From NCBI RefSeq assembly GCF_007747215.1, contig NZ_CP036273.1, positions 1,410,322 through 1,474,321 on the forward strand: DNA of 64,000 nucleotides, in the 5' to 3' direction. A program made the translations under genes and the position numbers. The notes under the pieces are model-generated. The model was not told where the DNA came from and made no database searches. It saw only the letters and a program-made list of their open reading frames with translations. Positions 25,048-33,214 of this stretch are shown here, piece after piece (the first letter of the stretch is position 1; the number at the start of each line of letters is the position of its first letter). This DNA comes from Urbifossiella limnaea (GTDB lineage: Bacteria; Planctomycetota; Planctomycetia; Gemmatales; Gemmataceae).

Positions 25048-26823
25048 ATGTCCACACCCGCCGCCCGCGCCCGGCTCGCCCTCGACCGGCTCGACGAACG
25101 AGTCGTCCCCAGCACGGTCACCAGTACCACCACCGCCCGCCCGCTCGACTTCGCCGCCGTCGGCACGCTCACCACCACCGACCCCGTCGACGGCGGCACG
25201 CCCACCACCACCGACAACAAGGTCACCCTCACGGGCCACATCGACTACACCAGCAACACCGCCGGCACCATCGGCACCGTGGTCGTGGCCGGCAGCGGCA
25301 GCGGCGACGGGCTGGTCGTCACCGCCCCCGGCGGCTCCACGCCGAACGACACCAGCGTCAGCTTCGCGCAGATCATTCAGGCCCAGCTCGGGTTCGAGGA
25401 CGCCGGCGGCGTGATCGACGTCACCAGCCCGCTCACCGGCGGGGCCGCGTACTTCACCCCCAGCAGCGGCAGCGGCAACCGCCCGATCGGCCCGCTCGAC
25501 GGCGCCGGCTCGTTCGACGTGTCCGACCTGTCGCTCGGCGCCACGTTCACCGGCGCCGCGGGCAGCACCGCCGACCTGTCCGTCGTCCTCACCGACGCCA
25601 ACCCCGCCGCCACGGACCTGGCGTTCGTGTCGTCCGCGGCGGCGCGGGCGGCCGACGGCTCGGTCGGCGCCGACTTCACCGTCGGCGTCACCGGGAAGGT
25701 GATGAGCGCGGCGTCGCACACGGCCGCGGCCGCGCGGGTGACGGCGGTGTGGAGCGACGGCGCCGGCCGCACCCAGGCCGCCGACCTGGACGTGCCGCTG
25801 TACTGGAACACCGGCCAGCTCGTGGTGAGCGCCCGCGGCCTGACGGCCCCGACGTGGGCGACGCAGCTGAGCGTCCGCCTCGACGCCGCCGGCACCGTGC
25901 CCGAGGCGGACGAGACGAACAACTCCTGGACGGTGGACCTGGCGAGCCTGTCGGACACGCCGCTGCCGCCGCCGACCACCGACCCGACGAGCCCGCCGGC
26001 GTCGCCGCCCCCGCCGGCGTCGCCGCCCCCGCCGCCGGTCACGATGCCGGGCGGGGCGGCCACGAAGCCGGCCGGGTACAGCGTCACGCCGGGCGTCAAC
26101 CAGTCCACGCTGGAGTGGCGCGACACCTACGGCAAGGTGCTCCGCTCGACCGTCGCCTTCGCCGGGTTCGACGGCGAAGTGTCGGTCGCGGTCGGCGACG
26201 TGAACGGCGACGGCGTGCTCGACGCGGCGCTCGCGGCCGGGAAGGGCGGCGGCCCGCGGGTGCGGGTGCTCGACGGCGCCACCGGGGCCGAGCTGTCCAA
26301 CCTGTTCGCCTACGAGGAGGAGTTCCGGGGCGGCGTCAACGTCGCCGTCGGCGACCTGGACGGCGACGGCCTGGACGAGCTGATCGTCGGCTCGGGCGAG
26401 GGCGGCGGCCCGCGGGTGCGGGTGTTCGACGGCGTCGGCGGGTCGATGCGGTACGAGTTCATGGCGTACGAGGAGTCGGCCCGCGGCGGGGTGACGGTGG
26501 CGGCCGCCGACCTGGACGGCGACGGCACGGCCGAGGTGCTGACCGGCGCGGGCGTCGGCGGCGGCCCGGTGATCGCCGTCTTCGCGGGGCCGACCGGCGC
26601 GGAGTTGCAGCGGGTGCTGGCCGGCGCCGAGGACGACCGTGGCGGCGCCGACGTGCGGGCCGTGAAGGACGCGCAGCTCGGCTACTTCCTCGTGACGGCC
26701 GAGTCGGACGAGACGGGGTCGCTGAAGCGCTTCCGCCAGCAGTTGACGATCGGCGAGGGCTTCCTGGTGTCGCTCGACGACCCGGAGGTCTTCCCCGGCG
26801 AGTTGGTTAGCGACATCGTGTGA
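25048..26823 (+). CDS. CARDB-like and FG-GAP repeat surface protein
   Basis: A 591-residue protein. The N terminus carries LDERVVPS (residues 15-22), the recurrent signature seen in four proteins of the window. A Thr/Gly-rich region follows. A CARDB-like adhesion domain is suggested by the stretch ending in GTVPEADETNNSWTVDL (~284-300). A Pro-rich linker (~315-335) leads to FG-GAP repeats with Asp loops (DVNGDGVLDAALA, DLDGDGLDELIVG, DLDGDGTAEVLTG) and recurrent GGGPRVRV. It follows another repeat protein on the same strand. Probably cell-surface. Confidence 0.78.
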   Translation: MSTPAARARLALDRLDERVVPSTVTSTTTARPLDFAAVGTLTTTDPVDGGTPTTTDNKVTLTGHIDYTSNTAGTIGTVVVAGSGSGDGLVVTAPGGSTPNDTSVSFAQIIQAQLGFEDAGGVIDVTSPLTGGAAYFTPSSGSGNRPIGPLDGAGSFDVSDLSLGATFTGAAGSTADLSVVLTDANPAATDLAFVSSAAARAADGSVGADFTVGVTGKVMSAASHTAAAARVTAVWSDGAGRTQAADLDVPLYWNTGQLVVSARGLTAPTWATQLSVRLDAAGTVPEADETNNSWTVDLASLSDTPLPPPTTDPTSPPASPPPPASPPPPPVTMPGGAATKPAGYSVTPGVNQSTLEWRDTYGKVLRSTVAFAGFDGEVSVAVGDVNGDGVLDAALAAGKGGGPRVRVLDGATGAELSNLFAYEEEFRGGVNVAVGDLDGDGLDELIVGSGEGGGPRVRVFDGVGGSMRYEFMAYEESARGGVTVAAADLDGDGTAEVLTGAGVGGGPVIAVFAGPTGAELQRVLAGAEDDRGGADVRAVKDAQLGYFLVTAESDETGSLKRFRQQLTIGEGFLVSLDDPEVFPGELVSDIV

Positions 26824-26841
26824 GTGAGCGTCGTTTCACCC

Positions 26842-26923
26842 GGCGAGCGGCCCGCGTCAGCGGGCTGTTAACTGTGGCGCCGAGAGGCCCCAGGAAACAG
26901 CCCGCTGACGCGGGCCGCTCGCC
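26842..26923. terminator. 28-bp inverted repeat after the CARDB-FG-GAP gene
   Basis: Perfect 28-bp arms at 26842-26869 and 26896-26923 (left arm begins GGCGAGCGGCCCGCGTCAGC). It starts 19 nt after the stop at 26823 and lies before the ECF sigma gene. No T tract. Confidence 0.75.
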
Positions 26924-26977
26924 TCGCTTCCCGAATTCGTGTAATCCCTTCCCCGCCGCCGGCGACTGACGGGCACC

Positions 26978-27481
26978 ATGACCGACTGGCCCGCCGTCGT
27001 CGGCGAGTACGGCCCGCTCGTGTGGCGGACCGCGTACCGCCTCACCGGCAACCCCGCCGACGCCGCCGACTGCTACCAGCAGGCGTTCCTCGCCGCCGTC
27101 CGGCTCGCCGCCGCCGGCCCGGTCCGCCACTGGGGCGGCGCCCTCCGCCGGCTCGCCACCGCCCGCGCCCTCGACCTGCTGCGGGCGCGCCACCGGGCGC
27201 GCGCCGCGGAGTTCACCGACGCCCCCGACCCGCGGCCCGCCGACCCGCTCGGCGACCTCGCCGCCGGCGAGCTCGCGGCGCACCTCCGCGCCGCGCTCGC
27301 CGCCCTCGACCCGCTGCCGGCCGAACTGTTCTGCCTCGTCGCACTCGACGGCCTGACCAACGCCGAGGCCGCGGCCGCGCTCGGCATCACCGCCAACCAC
27401 GCCGGGGTGCTCTTGCACCGCACCCGGGCCACGCTCCGCACCCGGCTCCGCGCCTTCGACCCCGCGGGAGAACCGCCATGA
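26978..27481 (+). CDS. ECF-type RNA polymerase sigma factor
   Basis: A 167-residue group 4 sigma factor. Region 2 is seen as EYGPLVWRTAYRLTGNPADAADCYQQAFLAAV. Region 4 is seen as LDPLPAELFCLVALDGLTNAEAAAALGITANHAGVLLHRTRATLRTRL, here quoted in parts as LVALDGLTNAEAAAALG and GVLLHRTRATLR. The stop overlaps the next gene's ATG (ATGA), tying it to a membrane protein that is probably its anti-sigma factor. Confidence 0.88.
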   Translation: MTDWPAVVGEYGPLVWRTAYRLTGNPADAADCYQQAFLAAVRLAAAGPVRHWGGALRRLATARALDLLRARHRARAAEFTDAPDPRPADPLGDLAAGELAAHLRAALAALDPLPAELFCLVALDGLTNAEAAAALGITANHAGVLLHRTRATLRTRLRAFDPAGEPP

Positions 27482-28296
27482 CCGACCCGCTCGACCGCGC
27501 CGCCGCCGAAGTCCGCGACACGCCCGTGCCCCCCGTCCCGTCGGACCTTGCCGCCGCGACCGTCGCGGCGCTGGCGGCGGCCGAAGGTACACTCGCCACC
27601 CGGAGACGCCGAATGAAGCTGCTTCGCACCGTCGGGGCCACCGCCGCCCTGGCCGCCGCCGTCACCCTGGTCGTCGTGTTGGGTAGCGGCTCGCCGGCGT
27701 CCGCGCTCGAGGCCGCGCTCGACAAGGCGAGGAACGCCCGGTCGGTGAAGTTCGTCAGCGTGCTGCACGTGAAGCACCCGGAGATGACGCCGCAGACGAC
27801 GACCGTGTACTGGCAGGGCGCGAAGGTGCGGTTCGAGCAGGGCGACCACGTCCGCGTGGCGGACTACGCGGCGAACTGCGGCGTGTTCCTGTACCCGGCC
27901 GTGAAGTACGCCTGGCGGCTCAAGAACGTGGCGAAGATGGAGCCGCCGCTCGCGCAGTACGAGCGGTTCGTGGCGAGCCGCGGGGCGAAGGACGGCACCG
28001 ACGACGTCCGCGGCGTGAAGGCCGACCGCTACCGGCTGAAGGTGGACCGCAAGGACGACCCGCAGGACGTGCGGCTGTGGGTGGACCCGCGGACCGGCTG
28101 GCCGGTGAAGCTGGAGGCGACGGGGACAGTGCAGATGCCGGACGGCACGGGGAAGGACACGCCGGCGCCGTACACCCTGACGGACGACCGGTACGAGTGG
28201 GACGCGCCGCTGGACGCGAAGCTGTTCGAGGTGGAGGTGCCGGCCGGCTGGGAGGCCGGCGACGTACCCCCGGAACTGCGGCCGCGGAAGGAGTGA
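27478..28296 (+). CDS. Putative membrane anti-sigma factor with LolA/MucB-like domain
   Basis: A 272-residue protein translationally coupled to the sigma gene. A cytosolic N terminus of ~50 residues is followed by one membrane helix (VGATAALAAAVTLVVVLGSG, ~57-76). The extracytoplasmic domain (LEAALDKARNARSVKF, VYWQGAKVRFEQGDHV, LWVDPRTGWPVKLEATG) resembles LolA/MucB folds that bind lipids or regulate sigma E-type systems. The N terminus lacks an obvious zinc anti-sigma HxxxCxxC motif. The anti-sigma role is inferred from coupling and topology. Confidence 0.6.
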   Translation: MTDPLDRAAAEVRDTPVPPVPSDLAAATVAALAAAEGTLATRRRRMKLLRTVGATAALAAAVTLVVVLGSGSPASALEAALDKARNARSVKFVSVLHVKHPEMTPQTTTVYWQGAKVRFEQGDHVRVADYAANCGVFLYPAVKYAWRLKNVAKMEPPLAQYERFVASRGAKDGTDDVRGVKADRYRLKVDRKDDPQDVRLWVDPRTGWPVKLEATGTVQMPDGTGKDTPAPYTLTDDRYEWDAPLDAKLFEVEVPAGWEAGDVPPELRPRKE

Positions 28297-28357
28297 AAGC
28301 GTAGCCGGCTTCCGACCGGTCGTTGCGTTAGCCGGCCTGTTGGAAGTCAGCCGGGCC

Positions 28358-29260
28358 TCACGCCCCCTCCACCAGCCGCGCCGCCTGGCGGGCGGCGTCG
28401 CGGAGCGGGTCGGGGCCGTGCCGCGACGCGGCGGTCAGCTCCGGCAGCGCCGCCGCGGCCGCCGCGCCCATCTTCCCCAGCGCCTGCGCCGCGTACACCC
28501 GACACGTGTCGTCCGCCGTCGCCTCCGTCGCGGCCGCCGGGGCCGTCGGCGTCACCGCGCCGCTCCCGGCTCCGAACCCCGACAGGGAACTCCCCGGCGG
28601 CGGCGTGTCCGCCAGCCCCCGGCCGGACGAGCCCCGCACCAGCTTCGCCAGGTACGGCACCGCCGGCCGCGCCGCCGCCCCCATCCACCCCAGCGCCAGC
28701 GCCGACTCCCCCCGCACGAACGGGTCGGTGTGCTGCAGGTGGGTGATCAGCGTCGCCAGCGCGGGGAAGCCGATCTGGCTGAGCGCCTTCGCCGCCAGCC
28801 GGCACAGCACGATGTTGGTCCCCCGCATCGCCTCCGCCAGCGCCGGCACCGCGTCGGCCCCGTCGGCGCCCATGTTCCCCAGCGCCTGGGCCGCCCCGCT
28901 GGCCGTCCGCGGGTCGGCGTCGCGCAGGGCCTCGCACACTGCCGCCAGTGCCGGCCGGGCCAGCGGGCCGAGCCGGCCCAGCGCCCAAACGGCCTGCCGG
29001 CGGACGTACTTGTCGTCGTGCCGCAGCATCAGCTTCAGCGGCGGCAGCGCTTCCGGCCCCATCTGCCCGAGCGCCTGCGTCGCCGCCTCGCGGACCTTGC
29101 CGTCGGCGTCGTCGGCGGCGCGGACCAGCGCCGGGATGGCATCGCGGGCGAGCCAGCCGAGGCGGCCGAGGTCGCGGGCGGCACGGGCGCGGTCGATCGG
29201 TACCGCGGCGCGGAGCCGGCGGAGGAGATCGGGGAGCGGGTCGTCGGTCTGGGTCGTCAT
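28358..29260 (-). CDS. HEAT-repeat protein
   Basis: A 300-residue alpha-helical repeat protein. At least six HEAT units are visible, for example ARAARDLGRLGWLARDAIPAL, VREAATQALGQMGPEALPPL, VRRQAVWALGRLGPLARPAL and VYAAQALGKMGAAAAAALPEL. A Ser/Gly/Thr-rich insert (SGRGLADTPPPGSSLSGFG onward) breaks the array before the last repeat. Such proteins act as scaffolds or lyase-like modifiers; no catalytic residues are visible. ATG 29260 is chosen over an in-frame upstream Met because it begins the globular part. Confidence 0.78.
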   Translation of the reverse strand: MTTQTDDPLPDLLRRLRAAVPIDRARAARDLGRLGWLARDAIPALVRAADDADGKVREAATQALGQMGPEALPPLKLMLRHDDKYVRRQAVWALGRLGPLARPALAAVCEALRDADPRTASGAAQALGNMGADGADAVPALAEAMRGTNIVLCRLAAKALSQIGFPALATLITHLQHTDPFVRGESALALGWMGAAARPAVPYLAKLVRGSSGRGLADTPPPGSSLSGFGAGSGAVTPTAPAAATEATADDTCRVYAAQALGKMGAAAAAALPELTAASRHGPDPLRDAARQAARLVEGA

Positions 29261-29620
29261 CGGTCGCCGCGGCCCGTCCGGGAAGGGAAAGCCACGCACA
29301 ACTGTAGGACACCGGCTGTGTGCCGCAACCGTCGGTCAGTGTTTCGGTTGTGGCGCGAACCGGTTCGCGCCGGGCCGATTCGCGCTGCGACTGAATCGGC
29401 GTAACCCGTTTCCGGAGCAGCGTGTGCGACGAGGCGTAACTTGGATGGTCTTTCTTATCATTGACTCATTGCTTCGCGCGAGCCCCTGGGGCGGTGGCAG
29501 AGAAACAATGAACCGGACTGGAACGTGACACCGGGGCCGGGTAATTTCGGCGGGGTTGGCGAGGGGCGGGCGGGTCGTTGTCCGGTAGAATGGGAACCTG
29601 CACCTGGAGGCGGAGCAGTC
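29261..29620. other. Divergent intergenic region
   Basis: 360 bp between the HEAT-repeat gene and the sigma-like gene, pointing away from each other. It has lower GC than its surroundings, a dyad near 29352-29371 (GCGAACCGGTTCGC), and the TAGAAT (29586-29591) and GGAGG signals of the sigma-like gene. No gene is recognised. Confidence 0.5.
29586..29591 (+). promoter_or_regulatory. TAGAAT -10-like element of the sigma-like gene
   Basis: TAGAAT within CCGGTAGAATGGG, 29 nt before ATG 29621 and followed by a GGAGG ribosome-binding site at 29606-29610. No good -35 hexamer at the usual distance. Confidence 0.4.
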
Positions 29621-30214
29621 ATGAAGCGGTTCGTGCCGACGGCGGCGGGGCGGTCGCGGGCGATGATGGTGGCGGTGGTGCTGGGCACGGCGCTGACGGC
29701 CGGCGAGGCGTCGGCCGCCCCGGACGCCCGCGCCGTGCAGGACATCAGCCGCTACTGCCAGGCCTGCTGGCGGAACGCCCGGCTGCCCGCCGACCGCTGG
29801 GGCGACTGCACCCAGGAGGTGTTCACGCGGCTGCTGGAGCGCGTGGAGTCGGAGAAGTGGCAGACCGTGCTGAAGGACGACGAGACGCTGGAACGGCGCG
29901 AGTTCCTGCGGGCCATCGACGCGGTGAAGAAGCGGGTGCAGCGGGCGCGGAAGGTGTCGCCGCTGAGCCCGGAGGTGGCCGACCGGCGCGGGTCGAACAC
30001 GGTGCGCGACGACCGCGAGGCGGTGGCGCAGGCGGCGCGGCAGGTGCTGGGGCCGCGGCAGCGGCGCATCCTGGAGCTGACCGCCGCCGGGTGGGCGGTC
30101 CCCGAGATCGCCGGCGAGTTGGGGACGACGGCCGAGCGCGTCAGCGACGAGAAGTACAAGGCGGTGCGGAAGCTGCAGCACTACTTTCGGGGGGACGAAG
30201 GGGTGAACGGGTGA
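29621..30214 (+). CDS. Sigma-factor-like protein with a signal-like N terminus
   Basis: A 197-residue protein. Residues ~40-85 resemble sigma region 2 (DISRYCQACWRNARLPADRW, CTQEVFTRLLERV); the C terminus resembles region 4 (VLGPRQRRILELTAAGWAVP, then EIAGELGTTAERVSDEKYKA). Unusually, residues 1-33 look like an export signal or anchor (MMVAVVLGTALTAGEASA). GGAGG and TAGAAT upstream support the ATG at 29621, so the hydrophobic start appears real. The last codons (GVNG and stop) lie inside an inverted repeat. A kinase gene follows on the same strand. Confidence 0.7.
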   Translation: MKRFVPTAAGRSRAMMVAVVLGTALTAGEASAAPDARAVQDISRYCQACWRNARLPADRWGDCTQEVFTRLLERVESEKWQTVLKDDETLERREFLRAIDAVKKRVQRARKVSPLSPEVADRRGSNTVRDDREAVAQAARQVLGPRQRRILELTAAGWAVPEIAGELGTTAERVSDEKYKAVRKLQHYFRGDEGVNG

Positions 30215-30314
30215 AGGGGTGAAGGGGTGAGTTGAAGCGGCACGGCCCACCCGTTGCGACGGGTGGGCTTTCGTGTTTTCACACCCCTTCACCCCTTCAC
30301 CCGTTCACCCCTTC
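30197..30314. terminator. 33-bp inverted repeat with an inner hairpin
   Basis: Perfect 33-bp arms at 30197-30229 and 30282-30314, each a tandem array of GGGTGAA/GGGGTGAA units. The loop holds a second hairpin, GCCCACCCG...CGGGTGGGC (30245-30268), followed by CTTTCGTGTTTT. The sigma-like gene's stop (30212-30214) lies inside the left arm. Confidence 0.8.
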
Positions 30315-30333
30315 ATGCCCCCCCAGGATGCTG

Positions 30334-30339
30334 TAGAGT
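30334..30339 (+). promoter_or_regulatory. TAGAGT -10-like element of the kinase gene
   Basis: TAGAGT at 30334-30339, 31 nt before ATG 30371, with TTCATG (30312-30317) 16 bp upstream as a weak -35. Confidence 0.3.
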
Positions 30340-30370
30340 ACCCCCGACACCTACTCGCGCGGACCCCCTC

Positions 30371-31906
30371 ATGGCGACCCCGGTCTTGTCGGTCCGCGAC
30401 TTCTGCGCACTGCTGACCAAGAGCAAGCTCCTGACGCCCGACGAGGTGGACGCCGTCCGCCGCCGCTGGGAGGCCGACCACCCCGACGCCGACGGCGACG
30501 TGGACGGGTTCGTGAAGTCGATCTCCGGCCGCAAGGGCGTCATCACCCACTGGCAGGCGGCGCTCCTGAGCCGCGGCCGGGCCGACGGGTTCTTCGTCGA
30601 GGGGTACAAGATTCTGGAGCAACTCGGCAAGGGGCAGATGGGCGGCGTGTACAAGGCCGCCCACGCGCTGGGGCAGGTGGTGGCGCTGAAGATTTTGCCG
30701 GCCAGCCGCGCGAGGGACGCGCGGCTGCTGGCCCGGTTCCAGCGCGAGGCCCGGCTGCTGACGCAACTCGACCACCCGAACGTGGTCCGCGCCTACCAGG
30801 TCGGCGACAGCGGCGGCCGGCACTTCATCGCCATGGAGTTCCTCGACGGCGAGACGCTCGACGAGGTGCTCGACCGCCGCAAGAAGCTGCCGGTGCCGGA
30901 AGCCGTGCGGCTGGTGCGGCAGGCGCTCGACGGCCTCGGCCACCTGCACGAGCGGCGGACGGTTCATCGGGACATCAAGCCGAGCAACCTGATGGTGACG
31001 CCGCCGCCGCCGAAGCACGGCCCGGACACCACGCTCGACGCCACGCTCAAGATCCTCGACGTGGGCCTCGGCCGCGAGCTGTTCGCGGAGGCGCTCGGCC
31101 CCGACGACCAGACGGCGACGCAACTGACGGTGGAGGGTGCGGTGGTCGGCACGCCGGACTACATGAGCCCGGAGCAGGCGAAAGACGCCCGCACCAGTGA
31201 CATCCGCTCCGACCTGTACAGCCTCGGGTGCGTGCTCTTCCACCTGGTGTCGGGCCGGCCGGTGTTCACGGAGTCGTCGGTCACGGCGCAGCTGCTGCGG
31301 CACGCGACCGACGCCCCGCCGCCGCTCCCGCCCGACGCCCCGCCGGGCTTGCAGGCGGTGCTCGACCGCTTCCTGGCGAAGAACCCCGACGACCGCTTCC
31401 AGACGCCGGAGGAGGCGTCGAAGGCGCTGAAGCCGTTCCAGGCGGGCGGCGCGGCGCCGGCCAAGTCGGGCGTGAACCCGGCGTACCAGAAGTGGCTGGA
31501 CACCGAATCGCGGGCTGACGGTGACCTGCCCGCGCCGCCGCTGCCGAAACCAGGTACGCGGCCGGCGCCGGCGTTGAAGCCCGGTACCGGGACGGCGTCG
31601 GCCGTGCCGTCGTGGCAGCCGGCGGCGCGGGCGCCGGCCCTGCCCCCCCCACCCGGCGACGACGACGATTTGGTGGACGTGGAGCTGGTGACGGCCGCGC
31701 CGCCGCCGCCCGCGCTGCCGCCGCCGCCGGTGTACGTGAAGCTGCCGGACGACCGCTCACTGTTGGACCTGAACCGCCGCGACATGCTGATGCTGACGGC
31801 CGGCGGCGTCGGCGTGGTGGCGGCGCTGGCCGCGGGCTACGGGCTGGCCAAGTTGGTGCAGGGGCTCCGCGCGCCGAAGACGGACACGGACCCCCCGGAA
31901 GGTTAG
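30371..31906 (+). CDS. Membrane-anchored Ser/Thr protein kinase
   Basis: A 511-residue kinase. The N-terminal module (VRDFCALLTKSKLLTPDEVD, VITHWQAALLSRGRADGFF) matches that of the kinase at 21079. Kinase motifs are LGKGQMGGVYKA, VALKIL, HRDIKPSNLMV, LDVGLGRE in place of DFG, and YMSPEQAKD. A long Pro/Ala-rich linker (~400-475) leads to one membrane helix (MLMLTAGGVGVVAALAAGY) and a short tail. It lies downstream of the sigma-like gene; sigma-kinase pairs are known in planctomycetes, so phospho-control of that sigma is plausible. Confidence 0.9.
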   Translation: MATPVLSVRDFCALLTKSKLLTPDEVDAVRRRWEADHPDADGDVDGFVKSISGRKGVITHWQAALLSRGRADGFFVEGYKILEQLGKGQMGGVYKAAHALGQVVALKILPASRARDARLLARFQREARLLTQLDHPNVVRAYQVGDSGGRHFIAMEFLDGETLDEVLDRRKKLPVPEAVRLVRQALDGLGHLHERRTVHRDIKPSNLMVTPPPPKHGPDTTLDATLKILDVGLGRELFAEALGPDDQTATQLTVEGAVVGTPDYMSPEQAKDARTSDIRSDLYSLGCVLFHLVSGRPVFTESSVTAQLLRHATDAPPPLPPDAPPGLQAVLDRFLAKNPDDRFQTPEEASKALKPFQAGGAAPAKSGVNPAYQKWLDTESRADGDLPAPPLPKPGTRPAPALKPGTGTASAVPSWQPAARAPALPPPPGDDDDLVDVELVTAAPPPPALPPPPVYVKLPDDRSLLDLNRRDMLMLTAGGVGVVAALAAGYGLAKLVQGLRAPKTDTDPPEG

Positions 31907-32035
31907 CCCCGGCGGCGCCGCCCGCGCCGGCGTGCCCGGCACCGGCGTCGCCGGGCACGCCGGGTCGGCCGCGCCCTGCCGCCCGGTGGGCGGGGTCGCT
32001 ACCGTAACCCGGTCCCGCCCCGAGGGCCGCCGCCG

Positions 32036-33214
32036 ATGCCGCCGCTGGTTCTGCTCGTCCTCCTCGCCGTCCTCACGGCCGACGCCGTTTGCTGGTGGCG
32101 CGCCGACCGCCGCGCCCGCTTGTGGCCCCGCGCCGCCGCGTGGCGCGGGCTCGTCGCCCTGTTCGTCGGCGGGCAGATGACGCTCGTGTTCTGGGTGATC
32201 GGCGGGCGCGTCGAGCCGACCGTTGGGGTCGGCCGGCCGCCGCAGTTCCTCGCCGCCGTCGCCTTCCTCTGGCACCTCCTGATCCTGCCGACCATCGCCG
32301 TCGTCGCTACCGCCGCGGCCGCGGCTCGGTTGATCGCCCGCGCCGTGCCGCGCCCGGCGCCGCCCGCCGACGCCGGGGCGCCGACGCGCCGGCAGTTCCA
32401 CGGCCTGGTCGCCACCGCCGCACCGGCGCTGCTCGCCGGGAGTGGGGCGGTCGTGTCGCGGAGTCAGGTGCAGGGCTTCCGCGTCCGCGAGATGAGCGTG
32501 CCGCTGCCGACGCTGCCGCCGGAACTCGACGGCGTCCGCGTCGCCGTCGTGTCCGACCTCCACGTCGGCAGCTTCACCACCGGCGAGACGGTGCGGCGCG
32601 TCGTCGAGGGAACGAGCCGGCTCGACGCCGACCTGATCCTGCTCCCCGGCGACCTGATCGACAACGCCCTCGCCGACCTGGGGGCCGCGCTCGACGCCGT
32701 GAGCAACATGCAGTCGCGGCACGGGGCGTACCTGTGCGTCGGCAACCACGACTTGATTGAGGACGGCGTCGAATTCGTCCGCCGCACCCGCGCCCGGGTG
32801 CCGCTGCTGGTCGGCGAGTCGCGGACGGTTACGGTCCGCGGCGTGCCGGTGCAACTGCTCGGGCTGCCGTGGAACCGGGACGAGCGGCGGTCGGCGGAGG
32901 TGGTGCGTGAGTTGGCCGGTACGGTGGCCGCGGGGGCGTTCCCGATCCTGCTGGCGCACCACCCGCACGCGTTCGACGCGGCCGCCGAGGCGGGACTGCC
33001 CCTGACCGTGTCCGGCCACACGCACGGCGGGCAGCTGATGGCGGGCGAGTCGGTGGGGTTCGGGCCGCTGATGTTCCGCTACTGGTCGGGCCTGTACCGA
33101 AAGCCCGGCGACACCGCGCTGGTGGTGTCGAACGGTGTGGGGAACTGGTTCCCGCTGCGGGTCCGTGCGCCGGCGGAAATCGTCCACCTCACGCTGCGGG
33201 CGGCGCGGGCATGA
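32036..33214 (+). CDS. Membrane-bound metallophosphoesterase
   Basis: A 392-residue protein with an N-terminal membrane part of about three helices (LVLLVLLAVLTADAVCWW; GLVALFVGGQMTLVFWVIGG; LLILPTIAVVATAAAAARL). The calcineurin-like phosphoesterase domain has metal motifs in order: SDLHVG, PGDLID, GNHD, LLAHHPHAFD and SGHTHGGQL. The layout matches the YkuE/YaeI type. The stop overlaps the convergent rsmA gene by 26 bp. Substrate is unknown, possibly a lipid phosphate. Confidence 0.88.
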   Translation: MPPLVLLVLLAVLTADAVCWWRADRRARLWPRAAAWRGLVALFVGGQMTLVFWVIGGRVEPTVGVGRPPQFLAAVAFLWHLLILPTIAVVATAAAAARLIARAVPRPAPPADAGAPTRRQFHGLVATAAPALLAGSGAVVSRSQVQGFRVREMSVPLPTLPPELDGVRVAVVSDLHVGSFTTGETVRRVVEGTSRLDADLILLPGDLIDNALADLGAALDAVSNMQSRHGAYLCVGNHDLIEDGVEFVRRTRARVPLLVGESRTVTVRGVPVQLLGLPWNRDERRSAEVVRELAGTVAAGAFPILLAHHPHAFDAAAEAGLPLTVSGHTHGGQLMAGESVGFGPLMFRYWSGLYRKPGDTALVVSNGVGNWFPLRVRAPAEIVHLTLRAARA

